A stretch of DNA of 11,983 bases. Origin: Lentisphaerota bacterium. Lineage in GTDB: Bacteria; Verrucomicrobiota; Kiritimatiellia; RFP12; UBA3636. Location of the stretch: positions 1 through 11,983 of the forward strand of contig JAAZAI010000537.1 of the NCBI GenBank assembly GCA_012514445.1. Direction: 5' to 3'. The translations under genes were made by a program, and so were the position numbers. The notes under the pieces were generated by a model. It saw only the letters and a program-made list of their open reading frames with translations. It ran no database searches and was not told the DNA's origin. This document shows positions 1 to 8,339 of the stretch, in pieces; the first letter of the stretch is position 1; each line of letters begins with the position of its first letter.

Positions 1-2
1 AC

Positions 3-1379
3 GCCGTGTCGCGCGTCGTCACGTCGTATAATCTGAATGCGTTCGAAGGCATTCCCACGAATGCCCCCGGCCCCCTGCTGGCCGAAGACGTCCCCGCCGG
101 CACATCGGTGCCCTACACGTTTGTCAGCGAAGACCCCCATGCGATCGCCTTCTTCACCGTCCAGGGGCAGACGACGATCTTCGGGAGCGACGGCCCCGGA
201 TCCGCGCTCGACCCGCAGACCTCAGGCCTTTCGCGCGAAACGGTGTCGAGCTCCGGAACGGGCCTTTTCGTGGCGTACTACAAGACGCCCTACGAAGGTC
301 CCCAAGCCGATCCGAACGCCAAGGAAGTGCGCGGCCTCAATCCGTGGATCTACGCGGAAAACGGCAACTGGCGCACGGCCTCGGGCACCGACATCGGTTC
401 GCAAAACTTCCATGCGCTCTTCTCCGGCTACCTGACGGCACCGCACTCGGGCTACTACCGCTTCCACCAGACGGCGAACGGGAGCATCATCGCCACCCTC
501 GACGGCATGAACATCTTCCACGACCCCGCCGTCAATCGGCCGGCGGCATCCTTCTCCACCGACTGGATCTACCTGGAAGGCGGAAAGCGCATGCCCTTCT
601 TCGTGGCGTACCGGAACTACAACACGTCGACCGGCGTCTTCTCCCTGCAATGGGAGCACAACGGCGGGACCGAGACGGGCATCGTGAACATTCCTCTCAA
701 CGTCCTGTCGTCGGATCTGACGGCCACCGCGCCCCATCGCGTCGCGGCGGGTTCGTCGGAGACGTTCGGCGCGTGGACGGACCTCCAGTGGGGCGCGAAC
801 CGCGCCGGACAATCCTTCATCCACGGCTCGCTGGCCACCGACATCCTCAAGCCGGAATCGATGAACGTCGTCCTGCTCTCCTGCAACGCCTATCAGGATT
901 TTGAACAAACGTACGACCGCGGCCACTTCCTGCACCGCAGCGTCCCGGCCGACCAGGACTTCCTGTTCGAAGCGACCGTCTCCCGGCCCACCGGGTACAG
1001 CAGTTGGCTTCGCCAGGGACTGATGGTCCGATCCTCCACGGCCTCCAATTCCCCGGCGATCGCCGTGTTCCGGACGAAAAACGGGCACATCGTCTCGCAG
1101 GTCCGCGCACAGGCCGACACCAAGCTTCTGACGACGACCGACCTCACTGGTGCCGAGGGGCGTGAGGTGCGCATCCGCATCGAGCGCACCGGCTCGGCGG
1201 TCCGCACCTACAGCGACGACGTGCAGGTGGGGTCGTACAACACGAAGTCCTGGACCGGGCCGATACAAGTCGGTTTCGTCGGCGGGTCGTATGAAGGGAA
1301 CTACCACTCCATCGTCTTCTTCTCCGACGCGGTGTTCAAGGGCCTGCCCAAGCCGTGCACGATTCTGGTGGTCAGGTAA
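3..1379 (+). CDS. PA14 and laminin-G-like domain protein, 5' end outside the window
   Basis: The frame is open to the left edge. The GTG at position 6 has no signal peptide or ribosome site and falls inside a folded region, so I read this as the C-terminal part of a longer, probably exported protein. Counting from that GTG, residues 86-234 look like a PA14 domain: an opening GLFVAYYK, a central SGYLTAPHSGYYRF, and a closing FSLQWEHNGG. PA14 is a beta-barrel module that binds carbohydrate in many glycosidases and adhesins. Residues about 245-450 resemble a DUF1349/concanavalin-A-like (laminin-G-like) fold, with LFEATVSRPTG and RQGLMVRSS as the recognisable core. The first 80 residues are unrecognised. 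No catalytic domain is visible in this part. The next gene starts 7 bases after the stop, which suggests an operon with the GH50-like genes and a role in binding their substrate. The domain calls are family resemblance by eye; the function is inferred. Confidence 0.75.
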   Translation, partial: AVSRVVTSYNLNAFEGIPTNAPGPLLAEDVPAGTSVPYTFVSEDPHAIAFFTVQGQTTIFGSDGPGSALDPQTSGLSRETVSSSGTGLFVAYYKTPYEGPQADPNAKEVRGLNPWIYAENGNWRTASGTDIGSQNFHALFSGYLTAPHSGYYRFHQTANGSIIATLDGMNIFHDPAVNRPAASFSTDWIYLEGGKRMPFFVAYRNYNTSTGVFSLQWEHNGGTETGIVNIPLNVLSSDLTATAPHRVAAGSSETFGAWTDLQWGANRAGQSFIHGSLATDILKPESMNVVLLSCNAYQDFEQTYDRGHFLHRSVPADQDFLFEATVSRPTGYSSWLRQGLMVRSSTASNSPAIAVFRTKNGHIVSQVRAQADTKLLTTTDLTGAEGREVRIRIERTGSAVRTYSDDVQVGSYNTKSWTGPIQVGFVGGSYEGNYHSIVFFSDAVFKGLPKPCTILVVR

Positions 1380-1386
1380 ACATAAA

Positions 1387-2709
1387 ATGATGGACACAAA
1401 CCACGACAAGACCGAAGCCGTTGCCCTCTTTGGAAATGGCAAGACGCTGACACTCAAGCTTCCCTTCGTGGACCGCTTCGGCCAGTACGCCCACGACGAC
1501 TGGCCGGCGAAGGTCCGGGACGCGTCCGAGTTTCCGGAGGACCTCAGATCCGAGCTTGCCGTGCTCAACGCGTGTCCCGCGACCTGGGATCGGTTCGGCG
1601 GCTGGGCCGCCGGACCGAAGCGCGAGGCGACCGGCCATTTCAGGACGGAAAAGGTGGACGGCCGCTGGTGGCTCGTCGATCCCTCGGGGAACTTGTTCTT
1701 CTCCTGGGGGATCGACGTGCTCCGGCACTACACCGACAACTCCTTCGGGCCGGCGCATCCGGACTGGTACGAGACGCCGCCCCCGAAAAACGGCTGGATG
1801 AGCTTCACGCACTGGAATCTCCGGCTGAAATTCGACAAGGATGACTACCTCGCGGACTACTACGACTTCATCCTGCGACGGCTCGACTCCTGGGGCATCA
1901 ACACGATCGGACGCTGGAGCGCCTGGCAACTGGCCATGCGCAGCCAGAAACCGTACCTCGTGCACCTCTTCGACCGCGCGCCCAAGGTCCAGATGCTCAA
2001 GGACGTCGACTTCTACGACTGCTCCCATCCGGCATTCGAAAGAAATTTCTGCGCAGCCGTCGAGGCCCAGAAACGCGAGCAGGCCGTGACGCGCGCCGTC
2101 GACGACCCGATGTGCATCGGCATCGCCGTCGGCAGCGAGCTGGACTTCAAGGGGCTTTTCAGACACCTGCCCTACGACAAGGCCCGCGACAGCGTGGAGC
2201 GGTTCTTCGCGACTTGCGAAAAAGCGGTGCGCCGACTGGCCCCTTCCAAACTCTTCTTCGCCTGCCCCTTCACCGAGTTGGACCAGCCGCCAGTCGTCTG
2301 GGAGATCGCCGCCCGGCATGCGGACGTCCTCTCCGCCAACGTGCGAACGCGCGAGGTCGGGGACGCCGCGCCGCGCGGCACCAGCGGTCCGATCGACGCC
2401 CCCGTTCTCATCGGCGCGTTCAACTTCGGCTGCATCGACCGCGGGCTCTTCAGCGCGGGCTATTGCCCCGTGGCCTCGCAGGCGGAGCGCGCGCTGGCGA
2501 TGCGCAAGTTCGTGGCCGGAGCTCTCGCCAATCCCCTGTTCGTCGGCTGCCACTGGTTCCAGTATCGGGACCAGCCGCTCGTCGGGCGCCAGAATGGCGA
2601 GTGCTTCCAAATCGGATTCGTCGACGTCTGCGATCGTCCCTACAACGAATTGGTGGAAGCCTCGCGCAGGATCGGCGAAGGCCTCTATGCCCCCGAGTCT
2701 CTCGCCTAG
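1387..2709 (+). CDS. GH50-like barrel protein lacking the catalytic nucleophile (predicted pseudoenzyme)
   Basis: This 440-residue protein consists only of the clan GH-A barrel seen in the next two genes. It opens at PFVDRFGQYAHDDWP, matching their barrel start, and keeps the C-terminal GCHWFQYRDQPLVGR motif typical of GH50 beta-agarases. Two catalytic landmarks are changed. The acid/base motif IDNELDF of the paralogues is VGSELDF here: Glu251 is kept but the preceding Asn is Ser. The nucleophile motif IGEFHFG is IGAFNFG, so position 344 is Ala. About 58 residues between these sites are also missing. There is no signal peptide, TM segment or CBM, so it is predicted cytoplasmic. The frame is intact and protein-like throughout, so it does not look like neutral decay. 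The start could be ATG 1387 or ATG 1390. It sits 7 bases after the upstream stop, with only a weak AGG nearby, which suggests translational coupling. Hydrolysis is unlikely; sugar binding or a structural role is my inference. Confidence 0.8.
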   Translation: MMDTNHDKTEAVALFGNGKTLTLKLPFVDRFGQYAHDDWPAKVRDASEFPEDLRSELAVLNACPATWDRFGGWAAGPKREATGHFRTEKVDGRWWLVDPSGNLFFSWGIDVLRHYTDNSFGPAHPDWYETPPPKNGWMSFTHWNLRLKFDKDDYLADYYDFILRRLDSWGINTIGRWSAWQLAMRSQKPYLVHLFDRAPKVQMLKDVDFYDCSHPAFERNFCAAVEAQKREQAVTRAVDDPMCIGIAVGSELDFKGLFRHLPYDKARDSVERFFATCEKAVRRLAPSKLFFACPFTELDQPPVVWEIAARHADVLSANVRTREVGDAAPRGTSGPIDAPVLIGAFNFGCIDRGLFSAGYCPVASQAERALAMRKFVAGALANPLFVGCHWFQYRDQPLVGRQNGECFQIGFVDVCDRPYNELVEASRRIGEGLYAPESLA

Positions 2710-2730
2710 AACTCCCCCAACGCACGCAAC

Positions 2731-4920
2731 ATGAAAATCCTCTTGTTCGTCCTTGCGCTCGCAGGGATCGGCCTGCTCGTCTACATGAACGTCGTCGATC
2801 GCACTCAGGTGCGGCACCCCGCCGCGCCCACGACAGCCCCGGCCGATGAAAGCGCGGCCGCGGCCCCGACAGCAGAGGCGGCCCCTGCCGACTCTTCGGC
2901 GGAGGCGGCGTCCGGCATCCGCCCCTGGCGAATCGACCGCTCGCAGGTCGTCGCCGTCCACGGCGCCGAGGTCGCATTCGAAGCCGATGACGTCATCCGG
3001 CTGCGCATGCCCAGCGCCGAATGGGATTGCGGCCTTCGCATCGTGCCGCCGAGCGGCGCGAGCGCGATGGACTTGTCCGGCGCGTTCTCGCTGGCCATGG
3101 ATGTCGAGAACTGTTCGACCGACCGTCAGATGCGCCTGACGCTCCACCTGTCCAGCGGCGGCAGGAATTCCGATTCCGACGACCATGCCACCGCCATTCT
3201 GGCGAAAAACCGCAGCGCCAACATCGGGATCGGTCTCAACCCGGGCGAACGGGCGACGATGCGCATCCCGCTCATGCATCCGGAGATCTATCTGGCTCCC
3301 GAAGGGGCGCTCGGCCCGCACGTCCTCGACACCGCCCGCATCAACACCATCGAAATCAAGGCGCAATGGCCTTTCGAGGACGAGTTCCGCTGGGTCGCGG
3401 ACTGCCGCATCAGCAACATCCGGCTCGAAGGCGTTCCGGATGCCTCCCGCAAGGTCGCCGCCGACCGGTACCGCCCGTTCATCGATCCCTACGGCCAGTT
3501 CGTCCACGACGACTGGCCGGAGAAGGTCAAGGACGACGCGGCGCTTCAGGCCGATCTCGCCGAGGAGCGCGCCGCCCTGCTCCCCCGGCCGGAGGCGTGG
3601 GATGAATACGGCGGATGGAAGGACGGGCCGCAGCTCGCCGCCACCGGGAACTTCCGCACTGAAAAGGTCGACGGCAAATGGCATCTGGTGACCCCCTCCG
3701 GGCACCTGTTCTTCTCGACCGGGATCGACGTGATCCGCAACGTGACCGATGCCTCCGATGGCGGCAAGAACCCCGACTGGTATGTGCAGGACGTGCAGCC
3801 CGGCATGCGAATGGCCTTCTCCGACTGGAACATCGCGAAGAAATTCGGGAAGCAGGATTATCTGTCCGAGTACTACGCCTTCGTCCAGGACCGCCTCGCC
3901 TCCTGGGGAATGAACACGATCGGAAACTGGAGCGCGCGCGAGCTGATGCTGGAGAGCCGGACGCCCTACGTCGCCACCGTCTTCGAACGCGACCCCTCGA
4001 TCCCCTCGATCCCGGGATTGAAGCACTACGACTGCTTCGACGAGACGTTCGCGTCCGCGTTGCAAGCCGCCGTCCGCCGCCGCTTCGCCGACGACCCCGC
4101 GCTCGCGAAGTCCCGGACGGATCCGCGCTGCATCGGGTACTTCATCGACAACGAGCTCGACTTCAACGGCGTCGTGAACTGGGCACTGGCCGCCGATTTC
4201 GAAACCTGCGCCGCCAAGCGAGCGCTGCTCTCCTACGCCGAGAAGCAATACGGAACGATCGCCAAGCTCAACGCGGCCTGGGAGACGTCCTTCGCGACGT
4301 TCGAGGAACTCAAGACCCTTCAGAAGCCCCCGAAAGCACAGGGGTTCCGCAGCGACGCCACCGCCTTCGCCACCGCGTGGTACGAACGCTACTTCCGCGC
4401 CTGTCGCGACGCCCTCGCGGAAGCCGCGCCCGGCAAACTCTACTTGGGCCCCCGTTTTGTCGGCTTCCGCCAATCCCAGCACCTCTGGAACACTGCCGCG
4501 AAGTACTGCGACGTCGTGACGGTGAACACCTACGCCAACAGCATCTTCAACATCTCGCAGAACATCTACCGCGACAGCCCCGTGGAGAAGCCGATCCTGA
4601 TTGGCGAATTCCACTTCGGCACCTTCGACCGCGGCATGTTCAAGGCCGGCCTCTGCCCCGTCGCCGACCAGGCGGAACGCGCACGTTCCTACACGCGCTT
4701 CGTCCAGGGCGCGCTCTGCCACCCGCTCATCGTCGGCTGCCACTGGTTCCAGTACCGCGATCAGCCGCTCATCGGCCGCGGCGACGGCGAGGCGTATCAG
4801 ATCGGCTTCGTCGACACGTGCGACCGCGTCTATCCCGAGCTCGTCCAGGCCGCCCGCGACGTCGGCGAGAACCTCTATGCCTACCGCGAGCGAGGCAGGT
4901 TGCAGAACGCCATGGACTAG
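2731..4920 (+). CDS. Membrane-anchored GH50-like glycoside hydrolase (beta-agarase family)
   Basis: This is a 729-residue enzyme. Residues 3-20 form one hydrophobic segment (ILLFVLALAGIGLLVY) with no clear cleavage site, so an N-terminal membrane anchor is likely. An Ala/Pro/Glu-rich linker follows to about residue 64. Residues 67-245 match the beta-sandwich 'agarase CBM-like' domain that precedes GH50 barrels. The barrel runs from about 248 (PFIDPYGQFVHDDWP) to the end. The acid/base is Glu475 in YFIDNELDF and the nucleophile is Glu626 in IGEFHFG, 151 residues apart. GCHWFQYRDQP lies near the C-terminus. GH50 members characterised so far cleave beta-1,4 linkages of agarose; the substrate here could be another galactan. 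The gene starts 21 bases after the pseudoenzyme gene. I see no Shine-Dalgarno, but the first ATG is needed to keep the hydrophobic segment. A lipoprotein is ruled out because there is no N-terminal lipobox cysteine. Confidence 0.82.
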   Translation: MKILLFVLALAGIGLLVYMNVVDRTQVRHPAAPTTAPADESAAAAPTAEAAPADSSAEAASGIRPWRIDRSQVVAVHGAEVAFEADDVIRLRMPSAEWDCGLRIVPPSGASAMDLSGAFSLAMDVENCSTDRQMRLTLHLSSGGRNSDSDDHATAILAKNRSANIGIGLNPGERATMRIPLMHPEIYLAPEGALGPHVLDTARINTIEIKAQWPFEDEFRWVADCRISNIRLEGVPDASRKVAADRYRPFIDPYGQFVHDDWPEKVKDDAALQADLAEERAALLPRPEAWDEYGGWKDGPQLAATGNFRTEKVDGKWHLVTPSGHLFFSTGIDVIRNVTDASDGGKNPDWYVQDVQPGMRMAFSDWNIAKKFGKQDYLSEYYAFVQDRLASWGMNTIGNWSARELMLESRTPYVATVFERDPSIPSIPGLKHYDCFDETFASALQAAVRRRFADDPALAKSRTDPRCIGYFIDNELDFNGVVNWALAADFETCAAKRALLSYAEKQYGTIAKLNAAWETSFATFEELKTLQKPPKAQGFRSDATAFATAWYERYFRACRDALAEAAPGKLYLGPRFVGFRQSQHLWNTAAKYCDVVTVNTYANSIFNISQNIYRDSPVEKPILIGEFHFGTFDRGMFKAGLCPVADQAERARSYTRFVQGALCHPLIVGCHWFQYRDQPLIGRGDGEAYQIGFVDTCDRVYPELVQAARDVGENLYAYRERGRLQNAMD

Positions 4921-4964
4921 GGCGATTCTTCCCACAGTTTCACGCCACCACGACGACAATAACT

Positions 4965-4972
4965 GAGAAAGG
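4965..4972 (+). promoter_or_regulatory. Ribosome binding site of the secreted GH50-like gene
   Basis: The purine run GAGAAAGG ends 7 bases before ATG 4980. It decides the start: an earlier ATG at 4975 runs into TGA after two codons. The 59-base gap after the preceding gene shows no clear promoter or terminator, so co-transcription with it is likely. Confidence 0.6.
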
Positions 4973-4979
4973 TTATGCG

Positions 4980-7943
4980 ATGAAGGGTTGGTTGCACGGT
5001 TTTCTTTGCGGCGCCTTGTCCGCAATTTCCGCCTCTGCTTCAACGGAAGGCAGGGGCGTCGCATTCGCCGCGAACAAGAGCCAGGACCCCACGGTCTCCG
5101 CGGCTCGCACGTTCGTCGCCGACACGGTCGATGGCAAGCTGGCGGTCGCGATCACCTCGCCGGGGCAGGACATATGGAACACCGCGGACAGCGGCAGCTT
5201 CTACTTTTTCCCCGAGATCGGAGACTGCGAGGTCGTCGCCACGATTCCCCCGCTGATGCAAACGGGTGAAAACGCGGCCATCGGGAACTTCGCCAAGGCG
5301 GGCATCATGTTCCGCCTCTCGACGCATGCGAACGCCCCGATGGTCATGTTCCTGCGCGAGACGTCGCGCGCCAGCGGGTCCGCTCTCGCCTGCCGCAGCC
5401 GCATGGTCTACCGCGCCGCCGATGGCGCCGACGCCGTGGATCTCAAGACGACGACGGGCGATTTTCCCGCCGACGCCGCCGTACGCTGCCGTCTGGTCCG
5501 CCAAGGCGATGTCTTTTCGGCCTGGTACAGCACCAACGCCGCCGATGCCTCCTGGACCTCGTTCGCCCAATGGACCGCCCCGGCGGGCGTCTTCGCGGAC
5601 GGCATTCTGGGAGGCGTGGCACTGACGCCTCAGAACGGCACGGGGACGATCACCGCGACATTCGACGACGTCGCCGTGCGCGGACTCGTCCAGGCCACGG
5701 TCCAGGACGCCGCCGTCCACGTGGCGTGGCATGCCGAAGGCGTCTGCCCGCCGGGCCATTTTCTGCGCGGATTCACCGTTTCGCGATCGGAGGCCGGCAC
5801 GAACGCCAAGACGGTTCTGAATTCCGGCGAGCCGGTATTCGGCCATTCACTCGTCGACACGCAAGCCGTCCGCGGCGTGAGCTACCGCTATCAGGTGGAG
5901 GCTGCGGTCATCCCGTCGTCCGAGGGACCGCTGGTCTTGCAGGCGGCGCAGGTGGTGCCCGTCTACGGCGCCCAGGCGACGCTTGAGGCCGGCGGGTCGA
6001 TCCGCCTGCGCACGCGCAGCGCCGAATGGTCGAGCGGGCTGCGTCTCGTGCCGCCCACCGGCGAGGAGGGATTCGATTTTTCCAGGGCCCATTCGCTGGC
6101 GGTCGATGTGGAAAACCTCTCGGTCGACAGACAGATGCGGCTCACGATGCACCTCTCGAGCGAAGGCGGCGGCGACGAGCCGCAGGATTATGCCTCGACC
6201 GTGCTGTCGGGCACTCGCACCATCAACACGGGGATCGGCCTGAACCCCGGCGAGAAGGGGACGATGCGCATCCGTCTTCCCCATCCCGACATTTATCTTG
6301 CCCCTGAAAATGCGAAGGGGCCGTATGTGATCGACACCTCGCGCATCGTCGACATCGCGTTCAAGTCCCAATGGCCCTTCGAGGAGGAGTTCGAATGGCT
6401 GGTGGATTGCCGTCTGGAGAATCTCCGGCTCGAAGGCGTGCCCGACTACTCGCGGAAGATTCCGGATGCGGCATATTGCCCCTTTGTGGATGCCTACGGC
6501 CAGTTCATCCACGAGGCGTGGCCCGAGAAGGTGAAGGATGACAACGCCTTCGCCAACGATCTGGCGACCGAAACCGCCGCGCTCAGGTCCGCCCCGGCCT
6601 CGTGGGATGAATACGGGGGATGGAAGGACGGCCCGCAGTTGACCGCGACGGGCAGCTTCCGTGCCGAGAAGGTCGATGGCAAGTGGTATCTCGTCACGCC
6701 TTCCGGCCATCTCTTCTTCTCTCTCGGAATCGACGTCATTCGCAATGCAGTCGACTCGCCAAATGGTTCGCTGCACCCCGATTGGTACGCCACGCCCGTT
6801 CCGGGCTCCCACTCGATGGCGTTTCCGCATTGGAACCTCCAGCGGAAGTTCGGGAAGTCCGACTACCTTGCGGACTACGACGCCTTCGTCCTGCGCAGAC
6901 TGGACGACTGGGGCATCAACACCATCGGCAACTGGAGCGGAATCGACATCATGCGCAGCGGGAGCAAGCCCTACGTGCTCTCGCTCTTCGAACTCCACGC
7001 CGCCCTCCCACGTCTTGGCGGGACGAAATTCTACGACTGCTTCGATCCCGCCTTCATCCCGGGAATGACGACCGCCGTTCAAGCCAGCTTCGCCGCCAAC
7101 GCCGCGGCGCAGCAGTCTGTCGCCGACCCGATGTGCATCGGGTACTTCATCGACAACGAACTCGACTTCAGCGATCCCGTCGGCAAGGCGCTCAAACTGG
7201 ACTACGATGCCAGCGCGGCCAAACGGGCGTTTCTCGATCGCGCGGAGGCGAAATACGTCACGGTTCAAAACCTGAACGCGGCCTGGGCGACGTCCTTCGC
7301 GTCATGGGCCGATGTGAAGGCCATGACGTCGGCTCCGGTCGGCGCCGGCTTTTCGACGGATCGCGCCGCTTTTGAAACGGAGTGGTTCGAGCGTTATTTC
7401 CAGGGCTGCCGCGATGCCATCCAGGCGGCATCGCCTGCAAAGCTCTACCTCGGCAGCCGATTCGTCGGCTTCCGCCAGTCCGAACGGCTATGGAGCGCGG
7501 CGGCCCAGTATTGCGACGTGGTGACAGTCAACGCATACGCCAACAGCGTCTACAACATTTCGGCGTCCATTTTCAGGAGCAGCCCGGTGGAGAAGCCGAT
7601 TCTGATTGGGGAGTTCCACTTCGGCACGTTCGGCCGGGGGATGTTCTCGGCGGGGCTCTGCCCCGTGGGCGATCAGATGGAGCGGGCTCGATCGTTCACG
7701 CGCTACGTCCAAGGCGCGCTCTGTCACCCCCTGATCGTCGGCTGTCATTGGTTCCAGTATCGGGACCAGCCGCTGGTCGGCCGCGGCGACGGCGAGGCGT
7801 ACCAGGTTGGCTTCGTCGATGTCTGCGATCGCGTGTACCCCAAGCTCGTCCAAGCCGCCCGCGACATCGGCGAGAACCTCTACACCTATCGTCAGCGCGG
7901 CGTCCTCTCGATCCCGATGGACCCCGAAGTTCCGACGCCCTGA
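4980..7943 (+). CDS. Secreted multidomain GH50-like glycoside hydrolase (beta-agarase family)
   Basis: This is a 987-residue enzyme. I chose ATG 4980 because it follows a purine-rich ribosome site and gives a signal peptide (MKGWLHGFLCGALSAISASA, cleavage near residue 20). The open frame upstream of it is antisense-like shadow of the preceding gene. Domains in order: laminin-G/DUF1349-like at about 22-237 (core DIWNTADSGSFYFF and FAKAGIMFRLS), Fn3-like at 240-318 (VHVAWHAEG to SYRYQVEAAV), agarase CBM-like at 320-495, and the GH50-like barrel at 500-975. Glu727 in YFIDNELDF is the predicted acid/base and Glu878 in IGEFHFG the nucleophile, with the same 151-residue spacing as the neighbouring paralogue. 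GCHWFQYRDQPLVGR is present. CBM and barrel are close copies of the preceding gene, so this is a tandem duplicate with two modules added at the N-terminus. The enzyme is probably extracellular. Agarose or a related galactan is the family-based guess for its substrate. Confidence 0.83.
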   Translation: MKGWLHGFLCGALSAISASASTEGRGVAFAANKSQDPTVSAARTFVADTVDGKLAVAITSPGQDIWNTADSGSFYFFPEIGDCEVVATIPPLMQTGENAAIGNFAKAGIMFRLSTHANAPMVMFLRETSRASGSALACRSRMVYRAADGADAVDLKTTTGDFPADAAVRCRLVRQGDVFSAWYSTNAADASWTSFAQWTAPAGVFADGILGGVALTPQNGTGTITATFDDVAVRGLVQATVQDAAVHVAWHAEGVCPPGHFLRGFTVSRSEAGTNAKTVLNSGEPVFGHSLVDTQAVRGVSYRYQVEAAVIPSSEGPLVLQAAQVVPVYGAQATLEAGGSIRLRTRSAEWSSGLRLVPPTGEEGFDFSRAHSLAVDVENLSVDRQMRLTMHLSSEGGGDEPQDYASTVLSGTRTINTGIGLNPGEKGTMRIRLPHPDIYLAPENAKGPYVIDTSRIVDIAFKSQWPFEEEFEWLVDCRLENLRLEGVPDYSRKIPDAAYCPFVDAYGQFIHEAWPEKVKDDNAFANDLATETAALRSAPASWDEYGGWKDGPQLTATGSFRAEKVDGKWYLVTPSGHLFFSLGIDVIRNAVDSPNGSLHPDWYATPVPGSHSMAFPHWNLQRKFGKSDYLADYDAFVLRRLDDWGINTIGNWSGIDIMRSGSKPYVLSLFELHAALPRLGGTKFYDCFDPAFIPGMTTAVQASFAANAAAQQSVADPMCIGYFIDNELDFSDPVGKALKLDYDASAAKRAFLDRAEAKYVTVQNLNAAWATSFASWADVKAMTSAPVGAGFSTDRAAFETEWFERYFQGCRDAIQAASPAKLYLGSRFVGFRQSERLWSAAAQYCDVVTVNAYANSVYNISASIFRSSPVEKPILIGEFHFGTFGRGMFSAGLCPVGDQMERARSFTRYVQGALCHPLIVGCHWFQYRDQPLVGRGDGEAYQVGFVDVCDRVYPKLVQAARDIGENLYTYRQRGVLSIPMDPEVPTP

Positions 7944-7958
7944 AGAGGGTATCGGATA

Positions 7959-8328
7959 TCACTTGCCGGACACGGCTTCGACTGGGTAGACCGCGTCCTC
8001 GGCGTTGTGGCGCCTACGCAGCTCGGGGTCGGATGGTTTGCCTTTGAGCGGCATGGCGGAGCCACCGTTGTCCACCAGATTCTTGCCGACCGAGTAGACG
8101 ACTCGCCGCTTCGGGTCGTAGCGGAACGCCTTGCCGTCGAAGGGATCGAGGGGGATCGCCGTTGACAGCCGGACGCTCGAGCGCCAGATCGGCATCGGCG
8201 GGCGGGAGCGAATCGCGGCTGCCGATGGCGAGCACCAGGACAACGGCGCTCACGATGAGAATCGCCACGCCCAGGAGAACGGACAGGACTGCGGGGTGTC
8301 GGTTGCGGATTTTTTCAGAGTGGCTCAT
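7959..8328 (-). pseudogene. Small single-TM protein gene split by a one-base frameshift
   Basis: Two overlapping minus-strand frames each carry half of a plausible protein. The frame from ATG 8328 gives MSHSEKIRNRHP, a strong TM segment (AVLSVLLGVAILIVSAVVL) and a short tail to ERPAVNGD. The frame ending at 7959 supplies DPFDGKAFRYDPKRRVVYSVG followed by NLVDNGG and ends EDAVYPVEAVSGK. That second signature is common at the C-terminus of TM-anchored hypothetical proteins of planctomycete, lentisphaeral and verrucomicrobial genomes. Reading four C instead of five at 8150-8154 (G on the + strand) joins them into one 122-residue protein, ERPAVNGDPLDPFDGK. It is therefore either a real +1 frameshift mutation, a slippage site, or a homopolymer sequencing error. 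It is also short for that family, with little between TM and signature. The function is unknown. Its stop is 15 bases from that of the convergent GH50-like gene, and I see no terminator between them. Confidence 0.65.
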
Positions 8329-8339
8329 GTCGGTCTCTC

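Noticed and set aside
6..8. GTG as the true start of the first gene
   Set aside because: The frame is open to the window edge, no ribosome site can be seen, and the following residues are not a signal peptide, although the protein's domains are of an exported type.
3678..4979. Upstream extension of the secreted GH50-like gene in the same frame (434 extra codons)
   Set aside because: This stretch translates the preceding gene out of frame into Arg-rich sequence. ATG 4980 has a ribosome site and begins a good signal peptide.
1372..5064. A 1230-codon open frame on the minus strand across the first two GH50-like genes
   Set aside because: It is antisense to well-supported genes with clear domain motifs, its translation is low-complexity, rich in Val, Glu, Arg and Gly with no recognisable domain, and long antisense frames are expected at this GC content and codon usage.
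5847..7268. A 473-codon minus-strand frame opposite the secreted hydrolase
   Set aside because: Shadow of the barrel and CBM coding sequence, with no ribosome site and no recognisable fold.
7944..7958. Terminator between the convergent hydrolase and small TM genes
   Set aside because: Only 15 bases separate the stops and they hold no stem or T-run; GATATC just beside it is too short.
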